Below are positions 25,380 to 38,500 of a DNA stretch of 64,000 nucleotides, piece after piece. Numbering within the stretch: position 1 is the first letter of the stretch; the number at the start of each line of letters is the position of its first letter. The translations under genes and the position numbers were made by a program. The notes beneath the pieces are model-generated. The model was given only the letters and a program-made list of their open reading frames with translations, searched no databases and was not told the DNA's origin. Source of the DNA: Bolinopsis microptera (Eukaryota > Ctenophora > Tentaculata > Lobata > Bolinopsidae); assembly GCF_026151205.1 (NCBI RefSeq), contig NC_087074.1:8225726-8289725 (forward strand), written 5' to 3'.

Positions 25380-26595
25380 TTAAACTTCTTGATAATTGTT
25401 TTGCCTCTTTTAGGCGAGAACTTCCGACTGGCTAACTGTTGGTGTGGTTTGCAATAACTATTGTTATTATGTACGTATTTCCAATATAAACTACGAATAG
25501 TTCGCCTCTGGGAGCTGTCTTAGCCAAATTGTTAAATTCATGAACATACACATTTACTTTGTAATGGAATTTACAGCGTTGGCTTAATGAATTCGAAGGT
25601 AATTTAACGATTAACCCACCCTGCCTACTGCCTAGTTGATCTATAATGTAATCACCGTCTATTTCTCCCCGTATCATAATGTGAGCAGCTTTAATCTTGA
25701 GTATGGATACTTACAGACTATACCATAACTACAGACTTACTATAACTACAACAGTGCTGCTGGCGCAACCTAGCAAATAACCAACATAGTAAGTTTACAC
25801 CTGTGTCGAATATAAGAACGTGAATCTGAGACAGCATACCACCTGACCTATTAAATTGGATGATCAAGGTTCAATCCAGCTGGCCATCATTTTCTGAATT
25901 CACTTTTATTCGGTTACAGCTCCAGTGATCTATGTACCTAATGAACAGCGACGACTCGGCCATTGTCATATTCAATCCTACCCTGCAGGTAAGATGATCC
26001 TTTATCACAGCAACCTGAATTCTGTCTGAACCTTATCTAACTGCGTAATCGTGAGATCAGGGTCCGAAATTATCAGTTATATAATACGTTTTCAAAGTTT
26101 GTGGGATGCATGAGCAGAAAAAATGTGTGGTTTGAGTAGGAATGTGGTACCACTTATTCAGCGGAAAATAGCAAATAATAGAGTGTTATTTTACCGATAT
26201 TTGTATGCCTGCAAGGTCGTAGTAAAAAAAGTTGTATATCTTAATCTCAATCTTAATATTTCGGTTTATGCAACAGCGGTACGGTACAATGAAACCTGCT
26301 AATTAAAGGAGCCGAGGTATAATTAAAATTGTTTGCAAACTACGAAATGAATAGCTCAATAGTAACACTGCACTGTTCGTTGTTTATTACATCGGAGTTC
26401 TAAGATTCTAGTTCCTACTTTTAGTCCCTCTTTGTTTGTTCTGTAACCGTTAGTACTTTTTCTTATTCCTATCTCGAATTTCCTTGTTATTTGAAACTGT
26501 AGTCCTCTAGCGAGATCCCCCGATCTAGTGATCCAGAAGTTTGGTAGTCACTGTAGCAGCTCACAGCTGTTGTTGTTGGTATTGTTGTTGTCAAG
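25380..26595. other. Upstream region of the TRPM2-like gene
   Basis: No firm gene. One exon-like piece at about 25920-25988 follows the acceptor CGGTTACAG and ends CTGCAG|GTAAGA. Its frame from the ATG at 25935 (MYLMNSDDSAIVIFNPTLQ) ends in phase 0. It may be an alternative 5' exon, but nothing confirms it. GTTGTTGTT repeats precede the TRPM start codon. Confidence 0.35.
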
Positions 26596-29500
26596 ATGAA
26601 CGGCTGCGAGGAATTCCCTTACGACAGCGACGAAACCACGTCTTGCCAGGGTAACTCTGACTCGGAGTTGACTGTTGATGAGATAGAGTATAACGACACT
26701 ATAGTTAGAGGTGTTAAATGGAAAGCTGCACTGAAATACATGAAGGGGGACGAAGAGTTGGGTTTATTAAAACAGGTAATTTTCTAGATCAAGTTGGGTC
26801 GGCATATTATATTGACTTATTGTGATATTTTCTTGGGACAATTCGTTTAGAATACGGAATGACGGCCCCAGGCAGATCTCTTCGGGCATAAGTGTGATAC
26901 GAATGAGAAGTTGTTATCTGGACTTCTGTGAGGCCTTGGCAAGAATGTTGCGTACCTCAGTGCATTTCAGCTGGTCAGATACATAGATCAGATTACAACC
27001 ACCTGTACTTTGTATTAACAAATTTACCGTAATATTGTACGTTCAACACTGAAACTGGTTTCGTTTGTTTTATATTCTAGTTTGCTTAATAGTTAATTGA
27101 TTGTGAGGTTTTATTCTTTTATTTGCACGAATGTTCTCATGGTTCAATTCAGACCGCTTAACGTTAACGCTGGTGGGCGGTATTATATACTGATTTCGGT
27201 AAGGATCAGTTTTACAATCAGATTGATTATGCAAGCAAAAGTAGAATCGCTACTGTACTCATTTATCTTGTCTGACTGTATTTGCGATCGTATATGTTTC
27301 GTAAGGTCATCTCGCAAAAATTGTTATCCTCTAGATTTGGGTCTCAGTTCAATCTTCGATATTTCGTGCTTCCAATATTTTGTGCATCGCCACGAGCACG
27401 ATGTATCAGGTGCACTTTAGTTCAAATACCCATGCTGATGGAACCATGATGATGTTGATCAGAATACAAGAATCAATATTCATTATTATGATTATGATAA
27501 ACATCTAAATTCTGTAACATATTATTTTCAGGACGTAAAGGAATATTGGATCACGAAACATTTCAAGGGCGTGACCTGCAATAGATTTATAAAGGATCCA
27601 ACTGATTACAAAGACTCAACCTTGTAAGCAGTTCTTAGACAATGAGCAGATAAATTATGATCACCGATGAAGCTTAAACAGTACAACGAATTGCATGTTA
27701 TTCTAAACGTGGACCTATAATCGCTAATGAAAGCTCCATTTTCAGATGTAAGTGTGGACGTTACGACAAGGATCATGAGAAAACCAGGTTCCCCTGCACC
27801 ACGGAGACAGACTCCACCATAGCGTGGACTACTGAGACGTGCACTGCCTCCTTCACTACTAACGCTTTCGGGCACATAAACTTTACTAAAGTGGAAGCTG
27901 ATGTATTGCCAAAGGTAACTTCATGTCAGAGTAACACGTTTTGAAACCTTGTATTGTATTTCATTACTTTGGCTTGATGTTGACTTTCAAGAGTTTGTCT
28001 CAGATGTTGGAAATTCTTTGTTTAAATACGTCATCAAAATGTTCATTACTACACTATCAATGCCATAACGGCAGTGGGTTGTGATAAACTTTGATATATG
28101 ATAATCGTTCAGTACCTACGGTTCCAACATGACACGGATATAAAACTTATCAGAGAACTTATCAAAGACAAGTGGAACCTTCCAAAGACTTATCTTATCA
28201 TGGTCGTCATCGGAGGTAGAGTTGTTTGATATTGCTTTAATCTTATGAGAAGTTTAATTGGTTTTATTGTTCCTTCATTCAATTTTATTAACGAGGTTTG
28301 ATCGTAATCTTCTTACAGCGTTCGATGTCTAGGTAGAGGGTCCGCAGTAGTCCCATCACCTTAGTACTTTAGTATTGCTGTACAACTACTACATTCAATT
28401 TTATTCTTCAAAACACCATAAATGTTGATTTTCCCCCAAAATATTGGTTTCTTCATTTTAACATTCTGTTATAAAATCTTTATCGTAATAATCGTATCAA
28501 AGGTCTGAATTGCAAGGATAAAGAAAGCAATGTACACAAATCAAATCAGTGTAGGTTTTGTGCTATAACATCACTGCTAAGTGAATGTGATCATATGATA
28601 AATTACTTTGACGAAGAAGATTTGAAAATCATTGCTAAACTAATTCAATGAACCAGAGATACAAGGATACTGGTAGACAAGTGAACCATATTTGTTTTGA
28701 CACGTGACAGTGATTAATGCTTTTATTCGTTGATACTCAAAGCTGGTTGATTTATCAATAATCGCTGTTACGTGCCAGAAAATATGGTTCACCTCTTTAC
28801 CAATATCCAGATCTAGTGTTTTCAGTATGGATGACTTATCTTTTCTGTGTACTGTCACGAGATGATTTATTTGGTTTCCTCCTCTGCTTGAACTTTGCAA
28901 GTCGTCTTTCTTATTCTGCAACTTTGCCAACTTTGAGACAACTTCATAATTCTATCAGCATTTATTCTTTGTTATAAGCATTCTCGAAGCGTCGCTTTTG
29001 AATCACCCCAACTATATTTGATCTTATCTTCCCTCTAGGTCTTGGTGGATTAATCGTTGAGACTGATGCCGTAAACGATGCTCACGGTAAGTTCAATTAT
29101 TCATTCTTTGCAATGAACTCCGTGAACCATTTGCCAGCTAAATTTCTCTCATTAACATACTGATACATATTCTATATATAATTATAAAATGTTCAGGCAA
29201 CGGATTTAGGAGATATAGCCACAAAAAGCGTGAGCTGATTGAGAAGATAAAAGATGGATTAGTAGAGGCAGCTCTCTCTACTCAGGCCTGGATCATCACA
29301 AGCGGTGTTGATAGCGTAAGTTACCAGGGAAGCCAATAGAATTACACTAAAAGCTTGTAATTAAGAGGCCAGTTTTTCGTGGTGGTGGTATAAAGTCAGA
29401 TGTTTTCAACATCGTTTTTCAGAATATTTCATGTGTCTTCACCTAATATCTCAGGGTGTTTCCAAGTTGGTTGGTGAGGCGGTGGGAACACGCAGAACAT

Positions 29501-32500
29501 TTACTCAAACCATCCCAACTTTAGGAGTGGCTGCTTGGGGCACCATCAGGGATAGGAACCAACTTGAGTACGACAGTTGCGAGGTGAATAGGCTATAGAA
29601 CAGACCATAGAACAGACCATAGAACAGACCATAGAACAGACCATAGAACAGACCATAGAACAGACCATAGAACAGACCATAGAACAGACCATAGAACAGA
29701 CCATAGAACAGACCATAGAACAGACCATAGAACAGACCATAGAACAGACCATAGAACAGACCATAGAACAGACCATAGAACAGACTTTTAACAGACCATA
29801 GAACAGACTTTTACCAGACCATAGAACAGACTTTAACAGACCATAGAACAGACCATAGAACAGACCATAGAACAGACTTTTAACAGACCATAGAACAGAC
29901 TTTTACCAGACCATAGAACAGACCATAGAACAGACTTTAACAGACCATAGAACAGACCATAGAACAGACCATAGAACAGACCATAGAACAGACTTTTAAC
30001 ACACCATAGAACAGACTTTTACCAGACCATAGAACAGACCATAGAACAGACTTTAACAGACCATAGAACAGACTTTTAACAGACCATAGAACAGACCATA
30101 GAACAGACCACTGGTGATGTTAACTTATGAAGCTTGACACAACCAGTCTGACCTGTCTGATTATTGCCACTTTAAACTGATTTATTACAGGGTTTGTTCC
30201 CGGCTAACTACACCGTAACCGAAGGTTCCAGAATGTCTGGACAGATCGCTCTAGATCATAACCACACCGCTTTTCTTCTGCCTGACTTTGGTACACACCG
30301 AAGCTATCATGTTAACAAGGTAATTTATCCTATATTTCCAGTAGTTTTCCATAGTTTTCATTCGGATCATTTTAAATATCGTGGCTCGTCAGTATGCAAG
30401 TGTAAGTAGTGGTACAGCTGCCCAAAGTTTGGTTTTGTTCATGATTATTAGATTTTAGTAGATATTTGCAATATGTACATTTCAGATGTGTGATTTTAAG
30501 ATAAACCTTGAAAAAGAGCTCAAGGAAGCAACCAAGTCCAACCTCATTACCATTTTGATAGAGGGTTAGTTAGTAGTTAATACAAATTGAGTAGTAATCG
30601 AGATTAAAATTTACATTGTATTAATAAAAAAAGTTTTAATAACCATGCTTAACTTGCAATATTAATGTATAGTTCTTTGATAGTTTTAAGAATTATTAAT
30701 TTATAATTAATGACCAATGAATGAGAAACCCCTTCCCCTGCAGGAGGACTGTCCTCTCTGATTGAAGCGGGAGAAAGAGTGAAAAATAAGATCCCGATAG
30801 TGGTAATGAACGGGACTGGCAGAGCAGCAGATCTTATTGGGAACGCTAGACAGCTTTTACAACGACATAATGGGGTCGACGATCCAGAGTAAGTTTGAAC
30901 GCTTATCTCAAGTCGAGAAAGTATAATATTGTGAATCCTATTTCCAAAATGGCTCTCAACACCTTAATGTTATTCGAATATTCTTTTTAAAATTACAATC
31001 CCATGGCAAATGTTCTTCCCAGGTTTTTAGAAGAGCTGGAAAGGGAGTTTGATACTCACTTTACGAAATCTAGAGATCGGATTGGCAACTTAACACAAGC
31101 ATTTGATGCGATAAAGATAATATTAAAAAGTAAACATTTGGTAACAATATGGGACCCCTCCGTATCAGATGCTGGTAAGATAGACAAGGCAATACTGTTG
31201 GGTCTGATAAACTCGTTAGCAGAACCAGACTCCACGCAACTCTCCTCTGACCAGACTTCAGACGGTTCTGCTTCACAAGGTGACCGCAATTTTTAAAGCT
31301 TATAATGTTTTCTCTTCATCAGAAACTATCCCGCGATTTTTTTCAACCCAAACCTCCGTGTTCATATCTTACTCTTCACCAAGTGAACAATGAGATAAGA
31401 ATAAAAACTAAGAATTGAGAATAACACTATCTCCTATTTTAGAGGACACGGACACCTGTACTTCACGTCACGTGAGAGAGTTCAACCAGCTCGAACTAGC
31501 CATCAGATGGAACAGACTGGATCTGGCGGAGGAGCATCTCTTCAAGGGTAAAGACTTCAGTATGGAACAGCTCAACGAGCTGCTCTGGATTGCTCTCGAG
31601 CACAAAAATATTAACTTTGCTTCCTCTATTCTGACAAAAGGAGCTAATTTAAAGAGATACCTTACGGAGAAGAGGTTCTGGGATTACCTTAACTCAAAAA
31701 AACACCTTGCCAAGAGCCCACTAAAGAAGCTCATGAAAATGCATGTTTCAGTAAGTAGTCAGAAATAGTACCAGTACACAGTAGATATGTTTAATCTAAT
31801 GTATGTTTAATCTAATGTTTCAAATCCCTGTTTTCGAAGCCAGCTTTTTTTGGCATTTCATTTCGTATTTAAGCTGCAAACTAAATGACATCCATTATTA
31901 ATTTCAGCATAACATAAAGGAATTTAACGATAGCTTTATTTATGAGCATTTCTTCAAAGTCATCTATACGATCAGTCAGGGAGTTTACAAATGTCCTAAG
32001 AAAATGACCCCGTAAGTACAAGATTCCTACCTATTTAGACTCACTTTTTCGATTCCAAGAGGACCATTTTATTTTGTAATACTTGGAGAAAATCGTAAAA
32101 ATTTCAAATATACTGATTACGATACGTTTTAACTTAATGAGCTTATTCCTAACTTAATGATCAGTAATAAAATGTTATAACTCATAGTCCATCTATATAC
32201 TTGATTTCAGTTCAGAGACTTGCAATGCTGTTGTCTCCAAGAAAGGAATGTTGATGAAGGATATACTAAGCTGTGGGTTGGGATACAACCACATCAAGAA
32301 AGTAAACATGTCTAACTACTGCAAACGTACACTTGGGGACCTACCACCGGGCGTTTCTCCGCTACCTGACTTTGAGGTTTTTAACTGTAAAAAATTGAAA
32401 TACTCAATGAAATAAACAATAAAAGACGCAAAAAATGCTATAAAGTTAGTGATGAATAGCGGTTTTGTTTTGAGAAAATGATGGTAGTTGGAACCTTATA

Positions 32501-35500
32501 AAGCTGTAACGTAATTGTGACCAGCTGGTCATATAGAGAAAACACGGCGACTTAAAAGCATGGTGTCTTAAAAGCATGGTGTCTTAAAAGCACGGCGACT
32601 TAAAAGCATGGTGTCTTAAAAGCATGGTGTCTTAAAAGCATGGTGTCTTAAAAGCATGGTGTCTTAACATCTCATATCTTAATCTCTCCTGTACAGGATC
32701 CAGAGAATCTGCTGGTATTGTACTTTGTTCTGATCTACGAACACGATGTTGCTAAGTGTTTATGGAGGTACTCCAGAACTCCGCTCATGCTCAGCTTGGT
32801 AAGTGACATAATCATAAAGTTGGCAAGATCTTCGAATAATACCCTCGCTAGAAAATATTGGCTCAACTCCGACTAGTAAATGGTCTATGACTAGTGTTGA
32901 TAGCTGATAGTCGATATGAAATTCATATATTCGACATCTGTTATCTATTAGGCAGGCTTCCAGACGATTTTAATTTAACTCAGCAGCCAGTCTCGACACA
33001 ATTATTTGGTCATTAATCGGCTAGCGCGATTTTAAAAAATGGGATAATTAGAAATCTAAAAGCCCATGTTTTACAGATATGCGCTCATGTATGTGGTTGG
33101 CTAGCTGACCAAGAGAAACGACGAAAAGAAATCACCGGAGAAGACAAAGTCCAATTGAGAAAATGGAAATGGTAAGGCTACACTGATATATCACTATAGC
33201 TATACTACACTGATATATCACTATACTAATCTATACTCTATTTTGAAGTTGACGAAACCTCCCTGGCAACGACATAAAAACTAGGGAATACTTTGAACTT
33301 TATTTTTATCGTCGATAACTTATCGATAAATAAAAGTTTACATGTACATTGTACATGGTAAAAACTAATAGAAGTTGTTGAAAAGAAGTAAAATTCTACA
33401 TTTTTACATTTTGTAAGTGGGTTGATAGTTTGTTATAAATTGTGCGACTTTGCGTACACTGTTCATGTTGTTTTATCTAACATGCCCGATGATTGTTTTA
33501 TGGTCGCTAATTTCAATCGTTATTAAGTATTAACAACTAACAAGCTCCTACATGGAAAGTAAAACAACAATTAATGAGTCAACGTTTTTTTAAAAGTCAA
33601 TAATCAAATAACAAAACCAAATAATTTTACATAGTCATACATCAAATAAAAAAATCGTTTAGCTGTAAAAAAATCTATAGACAAAAAGATATTTTCAAAT
33701 AGAAATTTAGGGTAAAAAGTTCTTTAAAATTATTTCATAAAATCTTTCGACTTCATAAATTCAATCTTGCATCCTGTGCAATAAACTGAAATGAAAATCT
33801 CGAACGTAGTCAATATTATTCTTTAAATATAATGTAAAACTAAATAAAATGTTCAGATTATTCCAACTTGGCGTCTGCAAAGTTAGTGCTTAAATTCACT
33901 GTGTCAGTTTCTGGAAGGTTTGGAAAGTTTATTCGGTATCAAGGAAGGGAGGATCACCTTGAAGGGGACATCCTGAGTTATAGACAGCTTCCTGGAACTC
34001 TCGTTTAGACCCACATCCAATCTGCTGGAGAAAGTTCCTCGGGACTTTAAATCCAGCAACCTGACAGTGTTGCGCTATAGAGTTAGCGTAGGCACAGAGA
34101 GCTGATCCCTCATATCGCTCCACCTTAGCAGCACATCCATCCACTATGCAGGAGTCCCTGTAGAACTTAGTGCCGATAAGAGTTTCACATTCCGAGAAAG
34201 CTTCTGACTGTAGATATTATCGCAAGTCTCCTCCACCTCAGCTTGGTTGTCGCAGGTAACCTCTCCGACAGGTTCCTCTACTCTACACCAGTTGTATCTG
34301 TAGCCCCAGCTTGTTCCAAACTTGTTGGTATCGTCTCCTGTGAGTCCGAACCGTCCCTGGTACAAGTCATCTCCAGCCTCTCCGTTGTTGTTACCGCACA
34401 GTCCCATGGTGGCTACTCCAGGGCTGGCGATGATTTGAACTCCCCAGAACCCGTCAAACTGAAGTTTTATCCCGTGAACCATGCTGCTCAGCTCTATCGT
34501 TAATCCGGTGTAGCTCACGATCAGGTCGTCTATATCAACTGGCTTGTTCTTCTTGAGACGGAACTTCTCTCCGTTCTGTGCGACTATCCAGCCTCTGGTG
34601 ATTATCAGGGGTGCCTTGCTTCTGTCGTGGTGAATTGTGATCTGCTCCAAACAGGTTACTCCGTTTCCACATGGCATAAATCGACCTGAAATAAGTTGCT
34701 GTTAGTAAAGTGTACATCCTGAGATATATGGGAACTAATTTTACAATTTTGGTATGTCTGTTTGATATTGAGAATAAACATAGGGGTTCCGAAAGAATAA
34801 AATTATGATTTTAGAAGTTATAGGAAATCAGGCTTTGTATTTCAAACTTACCAACAATCATCCACGAGTGTGCAGTGGCATCCATTGCTAAGACGTAGTC
34901 GCACGCTCCCATGAAATCATAGGTCCTTCCATCAAATGTCTGCACATGGGGATCTCCGAAAACTTTGCAGACTTTTTCCGTAGGTTTAACAACGGAGTTA
35001 TCTTCTTCTTTGGGAAGTATGACTACTTCGACATCCTTGGAGATGACCTTGTTGTTGCATTGCATAGCAATTACCTTGTAGACTCCAGCGTCTTTCTCCG
35101 TTACTTCTTGTACAACGTGTTCGCTGTCTTCAGTCACCATCTTCTGTTTTCCGTTCTGCCTCATCTTGACCCATTTAAGAGATGTAGGTTTGGGACTACC
35201 AGTGTGGGAAACAGTTAAAGACAGGCTCTCTCCCTCGAACAGCTCAATCCTGGTGGCAGGTACAGTTAGTTCTAGTTCGTCGATCCTGCATTCTCCTTCG
35301 CTAACAAATGCCAGGGGGATGTTGTTCTCACAACTGTGAGTCTTCATGTGGCAGGTGTTGAAGTAGGTCTGACAGTCAGAAGCGCAGAGTGGTTTGTAGG
35401 TTGAATCTTCACAAGGTTTGCACCTGCATTCAGTGGTAAGAGTCTCGTAGTTGGCAGAACAGAACTTCCTTTTAGGGCACCTCACTCCCTTACACGGGTC

Positions 35501-38500
35501 CTCCTTAACGTCCAAGTAAGCTCTGCTGAAGGTAACTCCGTGTTGGTTGGATACGATGCAGACATACCATCCGGCATCAGTTCGGGCCACATTCTTGAGA
35601 GTCCTCTCGACGCTCACTTTGCTTTCCAGAGACCTAAAACCTGCTCCACCAACGTTGAACATGTTGAAGTCAGATATAGTGTCCTCTTTCACGATCATAA
35701 CGTTAGGAGTGGGGTTACCTTCTCCCTTGCAGAGGAAATTAGCAGTTTCTCCGACTCCTCTCGTCAAGTTGGCTGGTCCTTCCAGTATAACAGGCATGAG
35801 ATCCTCCAGAGCAGATGCTCCAACAAATAAACAGGCAATAACAAGCAACATGTTAAACAGTACGGTTAAAACTTTGTAGTAAATACTATCGAGAGAAGTA
35901 AACTAGATTGATGTTCAGCTCAGTGGAGCTCCCGCTATATATACTAGCTGCAGAATATCCGCCCTAAGATACGGATAATGTCGTGAGAGCTGGCTCCTCC
36001 TAGTTTGACGAGGTCGGGCTTCTATCACGTCGTCAGAATCCAACACTCCTAGAATTTAACACGTCCTTCAGTGTGACGTCTAGGGGAACTGCTTAGCCCA
36101 AATAAGGAAACGCTGTAGTCATAATCTTGTAGTTATTATGATCACGACGTAATGTCAGATATATCATATTATTCATTACATCATCCTAATACACTATGTA
36201 GTATGTATTAGCTTATTAGGATATGATAAGCTAACTTCTATTATTATCACAATTATGTTAATCAGGCAATTGATAGGCAATTACCTTAAATTTAATTAGT
36301 TAGTTAATTAATTACCTCTGTTTTGTTCAGTGAGTGGGAAGGTTTAGCGATAAAGATAGTTGACACAACTAACGAGAACTATGATGCTAACTGGGTACAG
36401 GATCTCATCAAGCACCGGTTCTATTCGTGGGGAGGCCGCTCTTCCATCGAGGTAATGTAACTGTGCGCAACGAGGGGAGCGTTGCTGTACTTTACTATGT
36501 CAATGACACGTGGCAAATACATAGTTATAATACATGGCTTATACAAATTCTGAAGGAAATGTTTCGCGTTCTTATTCGCAAATTGCCTCAAAATGGTCTT
36601 CATAATATAACTATCAAATCTAGAATATTTTATTTATTTATTTTTTCCAACCTCAACTCATCATGCACTATTTCAGATAGCTGCGTTCATGAACTCGCAC
36701 CTGTTTCTGGGGCACCCTGGAGTACACAAGTACGTTACAGATAGCTGGATGGGATCCTTGGATCCTGACACCAGCTACTCAAACATTCTGGTTGGGATTC
36801 TGTGTACCCCTATATTCATTGATATCAGGAGATTCAAGAAAATCATTCAACCTGCTATCTCAGAGGAGGAAATCGTTAGTTTGTGATCCGATTTTAAAAT
36901 GCTTTTGTAGTCTCTACTGTCTTCTTAAGATCGATACTTGATACAAAATCCCCTAACCGTTATTTTAAATTAAGATTTCTAAATTCCTGGCCGTATTGTT
37001 ATTTAACACTTATTTAACACTTATTTCAGAAAGAAAAACAGAAGAACGAGTTCATAAGCCAAAAGAAAAAGCTCACTAAAGGAGACACGGAGTTGGGTCT
37101 CAGAAAGAAGCGGTCATGGTCTCTAATGAGAAGCATTCATTACGCTTGTCTCAAGTTCATCTGGTTTCATCGGGCACCTGTTACCAAGTATTTCGTCAAT
37201 TTGGTAAGAAAATTAATACATTTTTATAATTTATCTAGCAAAGCTACACGCTATTTAGCTAATAATACACCATACAACCTCAACTCCTCTCCTCTGATCC
37301 TCTATAATGCTGTACTTTTATTTTTAGTTAAATTAGCTTGTGTTTGTGATAAGTCAAAGGGTTATGGTTGGGGTTAAATGCGCCTCATTATGATTACTGT
37401 AGAAGCTGAAATCTTATCATTACTCTGGGATTTGATTTTAACTTATTGCTTTGCTGTAAAACTTTCAAACACACATTTCAGCTGATATACCTCTCATTCC
37501 TGATGGTGTTCTTTTGCGCACTCGTTCTCAACGACAGCAATCAAAAATATCTCCTCGGATCCCGCTTTAAAGACTTCAGCATTCTAGAGTTGACAGTCAT
37601 TCTGTACATGGTATCGACGATTCCTCTTGAGATGCGGCAGGTAATACATCTCAATATCATATGATAATTGTTTTAGATATAGGAATGAATATTATACTCA
37701 CTCTCAGTGTCCATTCGTCCTATATCAAGTTTTAATCAATTCTCCATGAAGCTGTAGCATTTTTTCCAGTCTTAATCAAAGAAATACGTCGTAAGAAAAC
37801 ATTTTATATTAACCGTCTACCAGGTTTATCATAGCATGCCCTCGACGATAAAAGCAAAGCTCTTCTCTTACTGGTCCAATACGTATAACAAATACGACGT
37901 TTTCAGTCTCATCACTCTGCTTCTTAGTGTTATGACCAAGTTAGTTTTATTTCGCTATGCAACAAAAATATCGCATAATATAAATATTAAATATGAAGAT
38001 TTTAGAAGAATCCATAGCCAAATTTATCTTGCTATTAGCGCCAATGAATCTAAATCAATGGCGCCAATAATTGTCGTTTCCACATTGTTGCATATCTATT
38101 TGTTCCTCCCTCTCAGTGATTAATAATTTTTCAGGCAAGGGTATTTTACGCTTGGTAAAGGCGACAAATATCAGATGTACGATATGGTGGCATATAAATC
38201 ACTCATGGGCCTGACCTTCTCTCTTACTACTACAAGACTTCTTCAATTCCTTCAAATCAACTCGAAAATGGGACCCAAAGTAAGTAGAAAGTACAACTGT
38301 ACTTTCATGACCCAAATGTTGTCTCAATTGTCATACTTACTCGTCCTTTTCAAATCTCATAATGTCACCAAGACGTTTCTACTTTCTAATCTAAATATTT
38401 ATGTATTTTATTAGTGATACAAGTCTATTCCAGGTATCAACGATAACTCGAATGTTCATCGATTTACTCTTCTTCATTTTTATCATCGCCATCTTCATTG

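Noticed and set aside
29546-29776. Minus-strand open frame of repeated MVCS
   Set aside because: It is the reverse reading of a 12-bp minisatellite inside a TRPM intron.
34243-34503. Plus-strand open frame antisense to the VWD exon
   Set aside because: It is a shadow of the well-supported minus-strand coding sequence.
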